NCBI GenBank assembly: GCA_015039465.1
Contig: MU130078.1
Coordinates: 1 to 28,559 of the forward strand
DNA from: Phlegmacium glaucopus
Lineage: Eukaryota; Basidiomycota; Agaricomycetes; Agaricales; Cortinariaceae
Direction: 5' to 3'
Length of the DNA stretch: 28,559 bases
A program made the position numbers and the translations under genes. The notes beneath the pieces were generated by a model. The model made no database searches and was not told where the DNA came from. It saw only the letters and a program-made list of their open reading frames with translations. Of this stretch, positions 1 through 10,244 are shown one piece after another (within the stretch, counting starts at the first letter, position 1; every line of letters starts with the position of its first letter).

Positions 1-180
1 GGATGGTATATGCTTAGGAGCATGTCGATAGTGAAAACAATGGAGAGCATAGTGTGAGACATTGAGAGTATGATGAGCAAAGGGGATGTTATCGTTGAAC
101 GAATGATTTTGTTGACCAGGAACACGATTCAGGGTTGCTTCCAAAATAGGTAAGTGAATTTGAAGTCCGCTTATTTTCAT
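1..180 (-). CDS. Possible 5' end of a gene running off the left edge
   Basis: On the minus strand an ATG at 180 opens a frame of 60 codons that stays open to the window edge. The peptide begins MKISGLQIHL and is rich in His, Asn and Tyr near the edge (for example HHTLNVSHYALHCFHYRH). I recognise no domain. It lies directly downstream of, and on the same strand as, the NLR gene, so it could equally be 3'-untranslated sequence with a chance open frame. The only support is the open frame and its position. Confidence 0.2.
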   Translation of the reverse strand, partial: MKISGLQIHLPILEATLNRVPGQQNHSFNDNIPFAHHTLNVSHYALHCFHYRHAPKHIPS

Positions 181-209
181 GATGGCGACTTTTAAGCTTT
201 CTTCTCACG

Positions 210-3200
210 CTACCAATCAGTATTGGTGCGCGATAACGTGTTTGCTAGATTGGCCATACTGTTGAGAGTGTCTGGATGTTCTGCACCAAGCAGCTTCTTC
301 CTCATGTCCATAACTTGAACCTTCAGCTGCTCTGCCTCATTCCATCTTCCCTGATCCCTGTATGTGCTTGCTAGATTGGCCATACTACTAAGGGTGTTTG
401 GATGTTCTGCACCAAGTAGCTTCTTCCTCATGTCCCTAACTTGAACCTGCAGCTGCTCTGCCTCATTCCACCTTCCCTGATCTCTGTATGTGTTTGCTAG
501 ATTGGCCATACTGATGAGAGTGTCTGGATGTTCTGCACCAAGCAGCTTCTTCCTTATGTCCATAACTTGAACCTCCAGTGGCTCTGCCTCATTCCACCTT
601 CCCTGATCCCTGTATGTGTTTGCTAGATTGGATATACTGAGGAGAGTGTCTGGATGTTCTGCACCAAGCAGCTTCTTCCTCATGTCCATAACTGGAACCT
701 GCAATTGCTCTGCCTCATTCCACCTTCCCTGATCCCTGTATGTGCTTGCTAGATTGGCCATACTGATGAGAGTGTTTGGATGTTCTGCACCAAGCAGATT
801 CTTCATCATGTCCACAACTGGAACCTGCAGATGTTCTGCCTCATTCCACCTTCCCTGATCCCTGTATGTGTTTGCTAGATTGGCCATACTGATGAGAGTG
901 TCTGGATGTTCTGCACCAAGTGGCTTCTTCATCATGTCCATCACTCGAACCTGCAGCTGCTCTGCCTCATTCCACCTTCCCTGATACCTATATGTGCTTG
1001 CTAGATCAGCTATACTGATGAGGGTGTCTGGATGTTCTGCACCAAGCAGCTTCTTCATCATGTCCATAACTTGAACCCGCAGCTGCTCTGCCTCATTCCA
1101 CCTTCCCTGATCCATGTATGTGCTTGCTAGATTAGCCATACTGATGAGGGTGTCTGGATGTTCTTCACCCAGCAGCTTCTTCCTCATGTCCATCACTTGA
1201 ACCTGCAGCTGCTCTGCATTATCCCAGTCCCCATTCTCCCACATTACTAGTGAAAAACTGGTCCATTTATCATCATAGTACTGCTTGATAAGTCCTATCT
1301 GCCTTCCATGTAGCTCATTTGCTTTGATATGTTGAAACATTAACCGTCGCAGGGCATAATCCTGACTTTTGAATCTCCATGGAACTGCACAGGACAAGAT
1401 TATGCTTCCCATCTCACACATTCTTTGCTGCTCATATTTTGACATTCTCTCCCGGCTCCAGTAGTGCACCAGAGGATGAACAGACAACATTTTAGATGAT
1501 TGTCCTCTTTTCATCAAGGAGAAAGAGAGAAGGACACTAATCCCTTGTCCAAAGATGAACTCATCCCACTGACCATCACTGTCCAAGCCAAGCAGAGTAT
1601 GATCCAGTAAAGTGACTGCCTGAGGTAACTTTTGAGCTATGTCACTATCAACAACATATTGCATACTCTTCTCTGCAGCAGATTGGAATATGTCTTTGGA
1701 AATATTACTATGATGATAGAAAGCACATATTTGAAGAATAAGAATTGCAGCCTGGGCTGCTTGTGCATCTCCAGCAGTGGAATGTCCACCTGCTCTCTTT
1801 TCTATTTCTTTAAAGGAGAGATCCCAAGTCCCATACACTGTTTTATTATACTTTGATGCTCCTGTGAATGTAGCATCTGACATAAGAGCCTGATGATGCA
1901 TTGACAATTGCCTCAGATATCCATTAATATCACATTTGCCAACTTCAATATAAGCACCAGCATGATCAATAGCAAGAGGAATGCAGCCAAGTTCAGTCAC
2001 AATCTTTTTGGCAGCTTGTAGATGCTCAGGCAATGGATCCAAACAGCTAGCCTTGAGAAGTAGAGCTATAGCATCTGGCTCCTCCATTTCATGGATCTCA
2101 ATTTTGTTCCCAAATGATACAATCCTTCCCATGAATTGGTTTCTGCTAGTAATCAGAATATTACCTCTGTGACCTGGGGGAATATACTTGTCCACCACCT
2201 CTGGAGGAGGATCATCAGCATTATCAAAGACAATCAACCATTCTTCTTGGAGAAAAGATATCCACTGGAGGACAGACTCAACTGAGCCACCCACACCAGA
2301 ATATTTTGCAGCAGGAAGGCTGGATATGCCCTTGAGAGACAATTCCATGCTCTCCTGAGAGGAGGCATCAACCCAGAACACATGTGAAAAACTATGAAGA
2401 AATGAATCCAGTGTTGTGAATGGCAAAGTAAGAACCCCTTACTTGTCAGACATTTCTTCTATGAACTTGAGGCAAATCTGGGTCTTTCCAATCCCTCCCA
2501 ATCCCCAGAGGAGACAAGAGCACCTTGACATCAGTCTACTAGTAACACGATGAACCAAAATATTCCGAAGTTTATCAAGTACATCTTTTCGTCCAGTAAA
2601 GATTGGACTGGAGTTGGGTTTTTGAGTTAAAGGGATCTTCATCTGCCCTTCACCGGTATTAGCAGGGAGAATACTGACATTGTTCTATATGTACAATTAT
2701 TAATATTGCTAAATCATACACACAACTTACGAGAAAGACTTACAAAAGTGCTGCCAGTAATGAGGGTATTCTGGGCATTTGCAAAGAAACCCAAGACAGA
2801 TTGTTGAGCCTGCCGATCTTTAGCGAAAGCCGAGAACACACGGTATAAGCAACTCACAGAGGGACTTTGTTCCAATTTCGTGGATTGCAAGTTTGAAGTG
2901 GAGACTTGGAGTTCATGGGTAGTCTGATCGACAATGATGATTGAATAATTATGGATGTGATGAACTAAATTGAACACTCACATTAACACCAGTGTCTGGA
3001 ATGCTTACAGAATCGGTCGCCAGAGCGGAAACCGAAGTAAAGACTCGCAGGTCATGAGCAGTCTGATGGATAACGATGGTTAAATACTTAAGGATGCGAT
3101 GGGCGAAGTTGAACGCTCACGGTAGCGCCAGAGACTTGAATAACTTGTGCGCTTGCAGTCGCAGCACTAGTGGGAACGGATGGCATGGCATCAACAGCGC

Positions 3201-3360
3201 TTGTTATGATTGTCAACGTCGAAGCTGCTGGTTCAAGGCTTGAATATAGACCATCATTGATGGTCAGAGACGAATATTTTTGTTTCTTGGACTTGATAGA
3301 TTTCTTAAAAATGCGCTTCATATCGTTGAACAGTGCTAGTGAGTTGTGGTGAGCGATCAA
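210..3360 (-). CDS. NLR-type receptor: NB-ARC-like ATPase with C-terminal TPR repeats
   Basis: Fungal NLR-like STAND ATPase, presumably a cytosolic sensor of non-self or allorecognition cues. Proposed exons: 3360-3121, 3062-2982, 2923-2744, 2684-2443 and 2391-210, giving 974 aa; the joins keep frame throughout. Exon 3 holds a GTGAGT...CAG stretch (2857-2810, 48 bp, in frame) that may be a further intron, giving 958 aa. Residues 1-167 are Ser/Thr/Val-rich with no known domain and end in a NAQNTLITGSTFNNV segment. The Walker A motif GLGGIGKT is at about 228-235 and Walker B WLIVFDNADD at about 299-308. They are followed by a sensor-like GNILITSRN, a GCIPLAIDHAG (GLPLA-like) motif and a VHPLVH motif in the winged-helix part. 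The last ~340 residues are eight 42-residue TPRs of the kinesin-light-chain type. The start could also be Met14 (MKRIFKKS). The gene is divergent from the caspase relic at 4258. Confidence 0.9.
225..1238 (-). repeat. Eight tandem 126-bp repeats encoding TPRs
   Basis: The 3' part of the NLR exon is an array of eight 126-bp units, each coding for a 42-residue TPR. The units share GRWNEAE, LLGAEHPDTL and SMANLA(S/N)TYRDQ blocks (the first has GDWDNAE). They are nearly identical at DNA level, and the differences cluster in a few codons after the EQL position (Q/R/P/E/K, V, D/M-R/M). Such high internal identity is typical of fungal NLR repeat domains that exchange and lose units. Confidence 0.9.
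2858..3120 (-). repeat. Tandem duplication of an intron-plus-exon unit in the NLR N-terminus
   Basis: Two consecutive units each consist of a 58-bp intron followed by an exon. Introns 3120-3063 and 2981-2924 have the same length, the same GTGAGY start, the same TCAG end and obvious sequence similarity. The following exons begin TAHDLRVFTS and TTHELQVSTS. A third GTGAGT donor lies at the equivalent place at the end of the second exon (2857). The simplest reading is tandem duplication of a ~139-bp segment, with splice sites copied intact. Confidence 0.8.
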
Positions 3361-4257
3361 GGTGATCAGGTCAACAAGAAAGATGTACTCGGTTACATAA
3401 ACAGTGATCCTGCGGATACAACCCGGCGCCGTGCCGACTTTTACGCATCCTCAGACCAGAGGTTGTTCAGAGCACTGGGCCTCCACTTTTCCTCACCACC
3501 AGGCAAGCATGTATACGCAGTACCAAGCATCCGGATACTTCAAGACGTCATCGAGTTCGTGTGAACGGCATGGGTGAAATCTGAACCAACGTTCCCCTCT
3601 CTAGCTTCTCCTGGCTATCCTCAAGGATGATCAACACTAGTTGTTCGTCCTTTTGAACCTGGTCTTTCAGTCTCCATGCGGACTTACCTCCCTCTTTGAC
3701 TAGCCTGGTCGACGACGCGTTTGAGCAAACTTGCAGGCTGTGCCAACGACCAAAAGTCACCTCCACGCTCTGCAAGTCGTACTAGCCTTCAAGGTGCTGC
3801 TTGATGCAGACCATCCTCTTTCGGCAGCGTACTTCGAACCACCGTCATGTTGATCATCGCAAAAGGACATTTTAAGAGCTTTCACGTGGAATTGGTGCCA
3901 ATGGCCGGTTGTTACATGTGTAACCCTCTTTTCATCCCGGCTAATATACGACGCTCATTCCTTCTTCATTCCAGGACTCTGAATCGACTCTGAACCCAGG
4001 AGCAAGCGGTCGACATATACAATTTGACCCTCCTCGGTCATAGGTTCAATGTTCAACCTCAAGCCAACGCATCAACTTTTTCTCAGCCCCCTCCTACATG
4101 GCCCAATTCGCAGCTACCCACTGCTGCGACATCTTCAAACATTATGATCAACCATTAACTATATCCCCTGCTACATGTATACATCTGTGTTCTCTGGCCT
4201 TACCGGTTTGCCAGTAGACTTAGTAGCAGGCGCAGCCGTCCCTCGTCCCTCACCCCA
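3361..4257. other. Divergent intergenic region between NLR and caspase relic
   Basis: No convincing gene. Short open frames on both strands have no recognisable content. The interval separates the start codon of the NLR (-) from the first recognisable codons of the caspase relic (+). It should therefore contain the NLR promoter and the lost 5' part of the relic. Pyrimidine-rich stretches near 3960-4100 resemble basidiomycete promoter or leader sequence, but I see no clear TATA box tied to a start codon. Confidence 0.5.
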
Positions 4258-5620
4258 CCCTTCGTGCAAACCCGCTTCATACCATTCATCTACGGGATGA
4301 GGAAGCAACGCGAGACGGGATTTTATCTGCTTTCAAGAAACACTTCCTTGACAATGAACAAATACAGCCGAACGACACCCTAACTTTTTACTTTACTGGT
4401 TATGGTAGTGTCGAATTTCCGGAAAAGGCTCCCTCGAAAGTTGCTGGAGAAGATATGGAAACGATCTACCCGTATGATGATAGAGTGGCAGGAGTACGCG
4501 GAATCCCTGATCGCACTCTTGCGTGCCTCATGAGGCAACTGGCGTCCATCAAAGGAAACAACATTGTTGGTTTTATTATTACACATCTTTCATATCTGCT
4601 GATGATTGATTTTAGACTGCGATATACGATTCATGTCATTCTGGAGGGCCGGGCAGAAAACCCTCGGATTTAGAGAATTCACGAATTGGGATCCCACCTC
4701 CAAGTTCGCCCTTTCCAAAAGACCTTGACAAAAATGTCTGGGAATGCGCTGATAAACGCCCTAAAGATCCTGACCTTCCACACGCTGTACTGAATTCACA
4801 CATTCTCTCGCCGCGTGCCAGTGTGATGAGATCACCTATGAAGAACGTACGGGCCCTGGGCGTTTCACCAATCCCCTCCTAAAGATTCTCCGAGAACCTG
4901 AACGCAGTCTTGCTAAAACCACGTATATCGGTCTAGTCGTGAAGTGATCGAGTTGTCATCACGTAACATTGGAGTCTGCCTACGGGAGACTAGGTCTAGT
5001 CCGCACTCTGGAGCGACCAGATAACAAGCCACAGATACCAAAACAGACTCCTTACGTCGAAGGCAATAACAAGACAAGGATTCTTTTCAGCATGAGTGAC
5101 CCTGGCCGTTGCTTCCTGGTATCGTCGATCGAGAACGGGAAGTTCTCAGTGCCAGCTGACACGATTCTTGGGGTTGACAAGGAGACAGAGTTCACAATCA
5201 CTAGCGGCGAAAAGCGCTTCCACAGGTTGAAACCGATTTATGTCTTGCCTTCTACCTCCAGTTTCGAGAAGCTCGACGGCATGTCCCTGACGGATGATTG
5301 AACAGCTGATATACGTCCCTCAGATTCGGTGGATTACGACGTTATACATTCTCAATTTGCGGACGGAAGCGTGAAGCTAGAACGCAAAGTTCAATTCACT
5401 CAGCTATCGGCTCCGACGCTAATTGACGCGAACTCACTTCAATTTCCACCTTCTTCATTAAAGCAACTCCACGTCAAACTTGAACAGTTCTCAACGTCTG
5501 CCAGTGGAGACCACTGTCCGGTCGAAAATGGGAAATTTTTCTTAACTTCGGACAAGCCTCTAAACGAGTCTAAAGCCAAATACCAATAGGACCCAAAAGT
5601 TACAAACACAAGCAAATACA
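4258..5620 (+). pseudogene. Decayed caspase-like (C14) peptidase, paralogue of the gene at 8135
   Basis: Similarity to the intact gene at 8135-10244 starts abruptly at 4258 (CCCTTCGTG...), so the segment coding for the FALIIGID strand is missing. The catalytic-His region reads FYFTGYGS here against FYFAGHGS in the paralogue, so the active-site His is Tyr. The intron before the Cys box is kept (about 4566-4616), and the Cys box reads IYDSCHSGG. Downstream lesions are a 1-bp deletion near 4806, a 9-bp in-frame deletion near 4850, a 63-bp insertion (4931-4993), a TGA at 5299-5301, a further large internal deletion and a stop at 5587-5589. The C-terminal domain after about 5620 is gone. Many third-position differences from the paralogue indicate an old duplication. 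Confidence 0.85.
4931..4993 (+). other. 63-bp intron-like insertion flanked by a 9-bp direct repeat
   Basis: Compared with the intact paralogue, the relic carries 63 extra bases here. The insert starts GTCTAG and ends GACTAG. GGTCTAGTC occurs at both junctions (4930-4938 and 4993-5001), as a target duplication or local tandem duplication would leave. Short inverted termini CTAGTC/GACTAG are also present. It contains an in-frame TGA, but removing it as a GT-AG intron restores the frame exactly (TTYIG then LVRTLERPDNK, matching TTYIGLFHALQRQENK). Confidence 0.6.
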
Positions 5621-8134
5621 TGGCTCGCAAATTTTTGTCGAGTTCTTCAACGACAACCGCGATGACAGGGTCTGTCTCAAGGCCACGAGGGCCCAACGTT
5701 GAAAGTCAAATGCATCTATATGTCAGTAATACGTCTTGAATACGTCATATGCTGCCGCAGCCAGCGACTGCCACCTGACAATTATGATCGAAGACGACTA
5801 ATGCTCGCTGGCTCACCTTGGCCTAGCATCTTGCAGAAGCATGTCGGACTTTCGTCAGTCAAGCCCCTCGAACCTTTAATACTACCTGCGCGAAGTAAGC
5901 TCACAATTCTAAGTTTCAAAAACCGTGTTTCTGATAGTAAACAGCTGGCAGTTCTGGTTCATTGCCTGCACAAATCGAGCATCCATGCAGACTTCACAAG
6001 ACTTTTTTTTCGTGGACGTTCAATAATGTTAATACGACAGAAGATGAACGAAAGATATAGGCCTCTACCGTGATTCTCTTCTGTGTTGTTTTGTTGATTT
6101 TCGATTGCTGAAATTTTAGATATTAGCGCTGTAGTTTTTTTAAAATATTATCAGCGATACTTTCCCCACTTAAAGTTGTCCTCAACAAACATAGGGACTC
6201 TAACACGAAACGTCTCCATGTCGATAGGTAACTTTTCATTCCAATTTTTGCCTAATCTTGTTGCATTTACCTCTCATCGTCTAGCATCAATGACAAAAGA
6301 ATAACGGATTAGTTCTGCGTTGGCCAGCCTCAACATGTCTTCGAAGTGGCTGAATTTCGAATTCAACTACAAGAAAATAACAAAGGCAGGCACTAGACCT
6401 CTTCTTATTCATATCCATTCTCTTATCTCTACCCCCAGCAGACCAAATCCAACTGAAATCGATCTCGACCGATGATGGGCGTGTACAAGACGCCGCCCAT
6501 CGCTCGGTAGCATGCGAAGATGGCAAGTACTCCTCGGGTTGACCCCACAGGCTTGGCGTCCTACTGCCTGTCCTCTGTTCCTCATTATTTCTTTTCTTCC
6601 TCGTTTCGTTTACCTATAATTTTTCGTACAGCATATCCCATAGCAATCAAGCCCCCAGTTCTTTTCGCCACAAGCCTTTCAAGGCAAACAGCAGCCGTCA
6701 TGATACCCTCTGTTACTCCTCCCCGTTCACCCCCGTTTTATATGCTATAATTTTCCTTACGGCGAATCCTACAATAAACTCTGTTGTCCTCGAATCTCCT
6801 ACCAGTGGTCCTTTGATCTCAGCCTGGATGGCAGCCAACTCTGGCGCCTTTTAATCTGCAAACGATCACTTGCCAATACGATCCTCCATTGAAAGCTTCG
6901 AATCTCTCTAGTGCTATGACCGTTGACGAATCTGGCAGCGCCTTAGGCTGGCCCCGCTTCATCAAAAGCGTCGAAACCCTCCAGCCTAGAGTGCTCACGG
7001 TACCCATGTACTATGTACATCTCTGTGGAACCGAACTTTGCAGCGTCGAAGCCTCGCCGTAATAGCATCGCAAGGGGTTTCCTCCATTCCTCCTCGGACT
7101 TGTGCTCGCAAGGGTCTCTCAGCGACAAATCCAGCCTTCCCGACACAAAGGCGGTCCCAAGGCCCAAGTGGGATATCTCAGGGGCATCCCGGTGTCGGGC
7201 AGATCGAAGCCGTTGGCAGTAGAGGAAAAGATGGGGCGAGAGAAAAGGTCGAAAGAGCTGAATCTTGCGTGGCTGATCAACTTCGACGAGGCACCAGTCG
7301 AGTTCCGAGAAGCATCTGGGAGGACCTTGGAGGACCTGGCCACTACCATGCTATTCAACCTTTTCCTCGTTCAGCGCACTTCTATGGTCGACAAAATGAA
7401 CCTTGCCGCAAGTCTACGGTGATCTGGGAGGCTGTAGCACCAGGATGAACTACTTGAGGTTGCCTCGCAGTTGATCATAATAATATTATTCCATCAACTG
7501 GCCGTTCTTGGGCCGTACTTTAAGTTTCAGTAAGGCGGCAGCACTAAGTAGCCTCGTAGTTGCAATTAATCGCAAAGCTCATCATTTGGCAATGTTCCTA
7601 AACCATGCATTTTCGAGACCAAATTCATTTCATCAACACGTGCAAAGCATTGTAAATTACTTGCAAGTTGCAATTGTGAAGATACCTCCCTTTCTGACCC
7701 CCGTCAGCGAAGAGCTGGATAACTCTGGGGACGCGATACCAATGGATCACGACGCCAATTCAGCTAGTAGCTTAAATCAGGAACACAAGTAAGGGCCATA
7801 TAAGTGTCAAGTCGATGTCAGATAATGACACCGATGCTTCCCACACAGGTTTTTTTATTGCACAGTTTTTGCGGCGGTGAGAGGTCTGAAGTATGTGGGA
7901 ATGAAAATGTGGGAAAACCTGAAAGTGCTGGTCAACTGCTCTCCACGCCTCCGAGTTACTAGTACTGCCAGTGACTGCTCAGACCAACCCCTTAGTTCGA
8001 ACAATGTCGCTATGATTGGATTAGGAAGGTGAAGCGCATCTACATCGAATTATCTAATCTTGCTGAAGCTTGGGGTGTAGTCACCATGGCGGAACGGTAT
8101 CTGTCCAAAATCAGCATTCTGTTTCTCCATCTGA
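5621..8134. other. Gene-poor stretch between the caspase paralogues
   Basis: About 2.5 kb without a gene I can support. Similarity to the caspase family ends near 5620. A frame at 5634-5690 reads IFVEFFNDNRDDRVCLK and may be a last diverged scrap of the relic. Around 7000-7430 several overlapping frames are open on both strands. One plus-strand frame (EEKMGREKRSKELNLAWLIN..., to 7422) has coding-like composition, but it has no start context or recognisable domain. A frame at 7508-7792 opens only with TTG. Any of these could be eroded genes. Confidence 0.4.
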
Positions 8135-10244
8135 ATGGCAAGCTCTTGGTAGTACCAAAATAGGAATTTATCTGTCATTGCTGATGCTTTAAGCTCAGTT
8201 GCCATCCTCGTCGAGGAAAAGGAGTTCGACAATATCAGCATTCGATTGACCCTGCGGGTGCCAACAACCACTTGTTTGCCTTGATTATCGGGATCGATAA
8301 ATACCAGGATGCGAAAATACGCAATCTCAAAGGGTGTATCAAGGACAGCGAAAATGTTTGCAATTTCTTAACGGAGTCCCTTCGTGTAAATCCGCTTCAT
8401 ATCAGACATCTACGGGATGAGGAAGCAACGCGAGCGGGGATTTTATCTACTTTCGAGGAACACTTCATTCACAATCAAGAGATACAGCATAGCGACGCCA
8501 TAGTTTTTTACTTTGCTGGGCATGGTAGTAACGAAGCTCCCGCGGCGGAAAACTCCCTTGTGGGAGACAGTATGGAAACGATCTGTCCTTACGACGATAG
8601 AGTAGGAGCACGCGGAATTCCTGATCGCACCATTGCCTCCCTCTTGAGGCGACTGGCGTCCATCAAAGGGAACAACATTGTCAGTTTTATTATTATACAC
8701 TTTTCATACTTGTTGATGATTGATTTTAGACCGCGATATACGATTCATGTCATTCAGGAGGGATGGGCCGGATACCCGACTCGGATTTAGAGAATTCGCG
8801 TTTCCTCGAACCTCCTGGCTCGCCTTTTCCAAGAGGCCTTGACGAAGGCGTCTGGAACACTGCTGCTAGTTCTGTTACGGAAATCCAAGATCCCTACCTT
8901 CCATATCCTCCACTATCGTCGCACGTTCTCCTTGCCGCATGCCAGCGTGATGAGGTCGCCTATGAAGCATCAACAGGCGACCACTATAGCGGGGCTTTCA
9001 CCAGTCTCCTCCTAAGGCTTCTCCGAGAACCTGAACGCAGTCTTACCGAAACCACGTATATCGGTCTTTTCCACGCTCTGCAGCGACAAGAGAACAAGTC
9101 GCGGTTACCAAAGCAAACTCCATATATCGAAGGCAATAACAAAACAAGGATTCTTTTCAGCATGACAGACCTTGGCCATCAATTCCCGGTATCGTTGAGC
9201 GAAAACGGGAAGTTCTCAGTGCCTGCTGGCACTATTCACGGAGTTGATGGAGAGACCGAGTTCAGAATCATCAGCGGCAACGATTGCTTTAAATTGAAAC
9301 CGTTTCATGTCTTGCCTCTTAGCTCCAGCTTCGTACTTGGTGGCATGCCCCTGAAGGTCGATTCAAGAGCTAATATAATCAAATGGAATCTGCTTCATCC
9401 AAAGGTATTCGTCCAACAATCATCCGATGGCCCCTCTGATATGCTCGATTATGACGTTGTAATTTCTCAATCTGCGGATGGAAGCATGAATTTGGAAAGG
9501 CGGGACGAACTCATCCCTCGTTATGCAGAAAGCGACATTCAATTCACTCCACGAGATGCCTCCCTAGAACTCTCTACTGCAGACACACATACCTCGACCA
9601 TAATTGACGCGGTAACTCGCTTCAACTTTTACCTTCTTCTTCAAAGCAAATCCAATGATATAGGAGACAATTTGCACGTCAAACTTGAGCATTTGTCGAC
9701 CTCTGGAGGATTCTGTCCAGTCGAAGGTGGGAAGGATTTCTTTACGTCGGGCGAGCTTCTAAGGCCAAAGGCCAATATCAAGAAGGAACCCAAAGTTACA
9801 GCGGCGGTGAAAATCGTTGAATTGAACCAACTATTCGGCTTCACATTTAGCGTCGATAACTACCAAAAGCCCCTTTTTCTGTATGTTTTAGGTTTTGATC
9901 CCTCCACTTATGAGATTGCAGTACGTGGGTTTTGTTTGTGGAATGGAATGCCTACTCAACAGTTTTAGTCATTTTACCATTCCGAGCCCTCAAAAGAAGG
10001 ACCGCTGCGTGCCGATAGAAAAGTCTCAATAGGTTATGGCAATGAAGGTGGATATGCCCTCAAATTTCACCCAAACGAGGTTACGTTCTTCAAGGTTTTT
10101 GTCACTTCAAAGTATGTTGACTTGAAAGGTCTCGTACAAGAGTCACCTTTCCTGAAAGACGCCGGTCGTATGCCAAAAAGGCCGCCTGTGATCCCTCCAG
10201 TTAATGACTTTTGGGAGTCTTGGATCTACGTAGTACATAGTTAG
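8135..10244 (+). CDS. Caspase-like (peptidase family C14) protein with C-terminal extension
   Basis: Cysteine peptidase of the caspase/metacaspase superfamily, expected to cleave proteins in regulated cell death or stress. Proposed exons: 8135-8148, 8199-8679, 8730-9920 and 9969-10244 (653 aa). Introns are 48-50 bp; the first has a CTGAT branch site, and the second starts GTCAGT and lies just before the catalytic Cys box. The p20-like fold shows FALIIGIDKY (31-40), LKGCIKDSENV, catalytic His113 in FYFAGHGS and Cys172 in IYDSCHSGG. Residues 200-653 are a family-typical extension including NKTRILFS, a beta-rich NGKFSVPAGT stretch and a terminal SIGYGNEGGYALKF block. The 14-nt first exon is the weakest part: no in-frame ATG lies in exon 2, and this ATG joins in frame after splicing. 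The tandem paralogue at 4258 is dead. The stop at 10242-10244 ends the protein in WIYVVHS. Confidence 0.85.

Noticed and set aside
5699..6073. 124-codon open frame after the caspase relic
   Set aside because: No similarity to the paralogue's C-terminus, no recognisable motif, and composition typical of random sequence.
7038..7448. Overlapping open frames of 70-136 codons on both strands
   Set aside because: The two strands are open over the same stretch, and I see no domain, promoter or splice structure. One plus frame has coding-like composition but nothing to anchor it.
7508..7792. 94-codon open frame upstream of the caspase gene, considered as its first exon
   Set aside because: It opens only with TTG, shows no family similarity, and has no donor/acceptor pair joining it to the caspase frame.
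8085..8148. Upstream ATG (MAERYLSK...) as the caspase start
   Set aside because: After the 8149-8198 intron it meets a stop within about 20 codons; the ATG at 8135 is in the correct frame.
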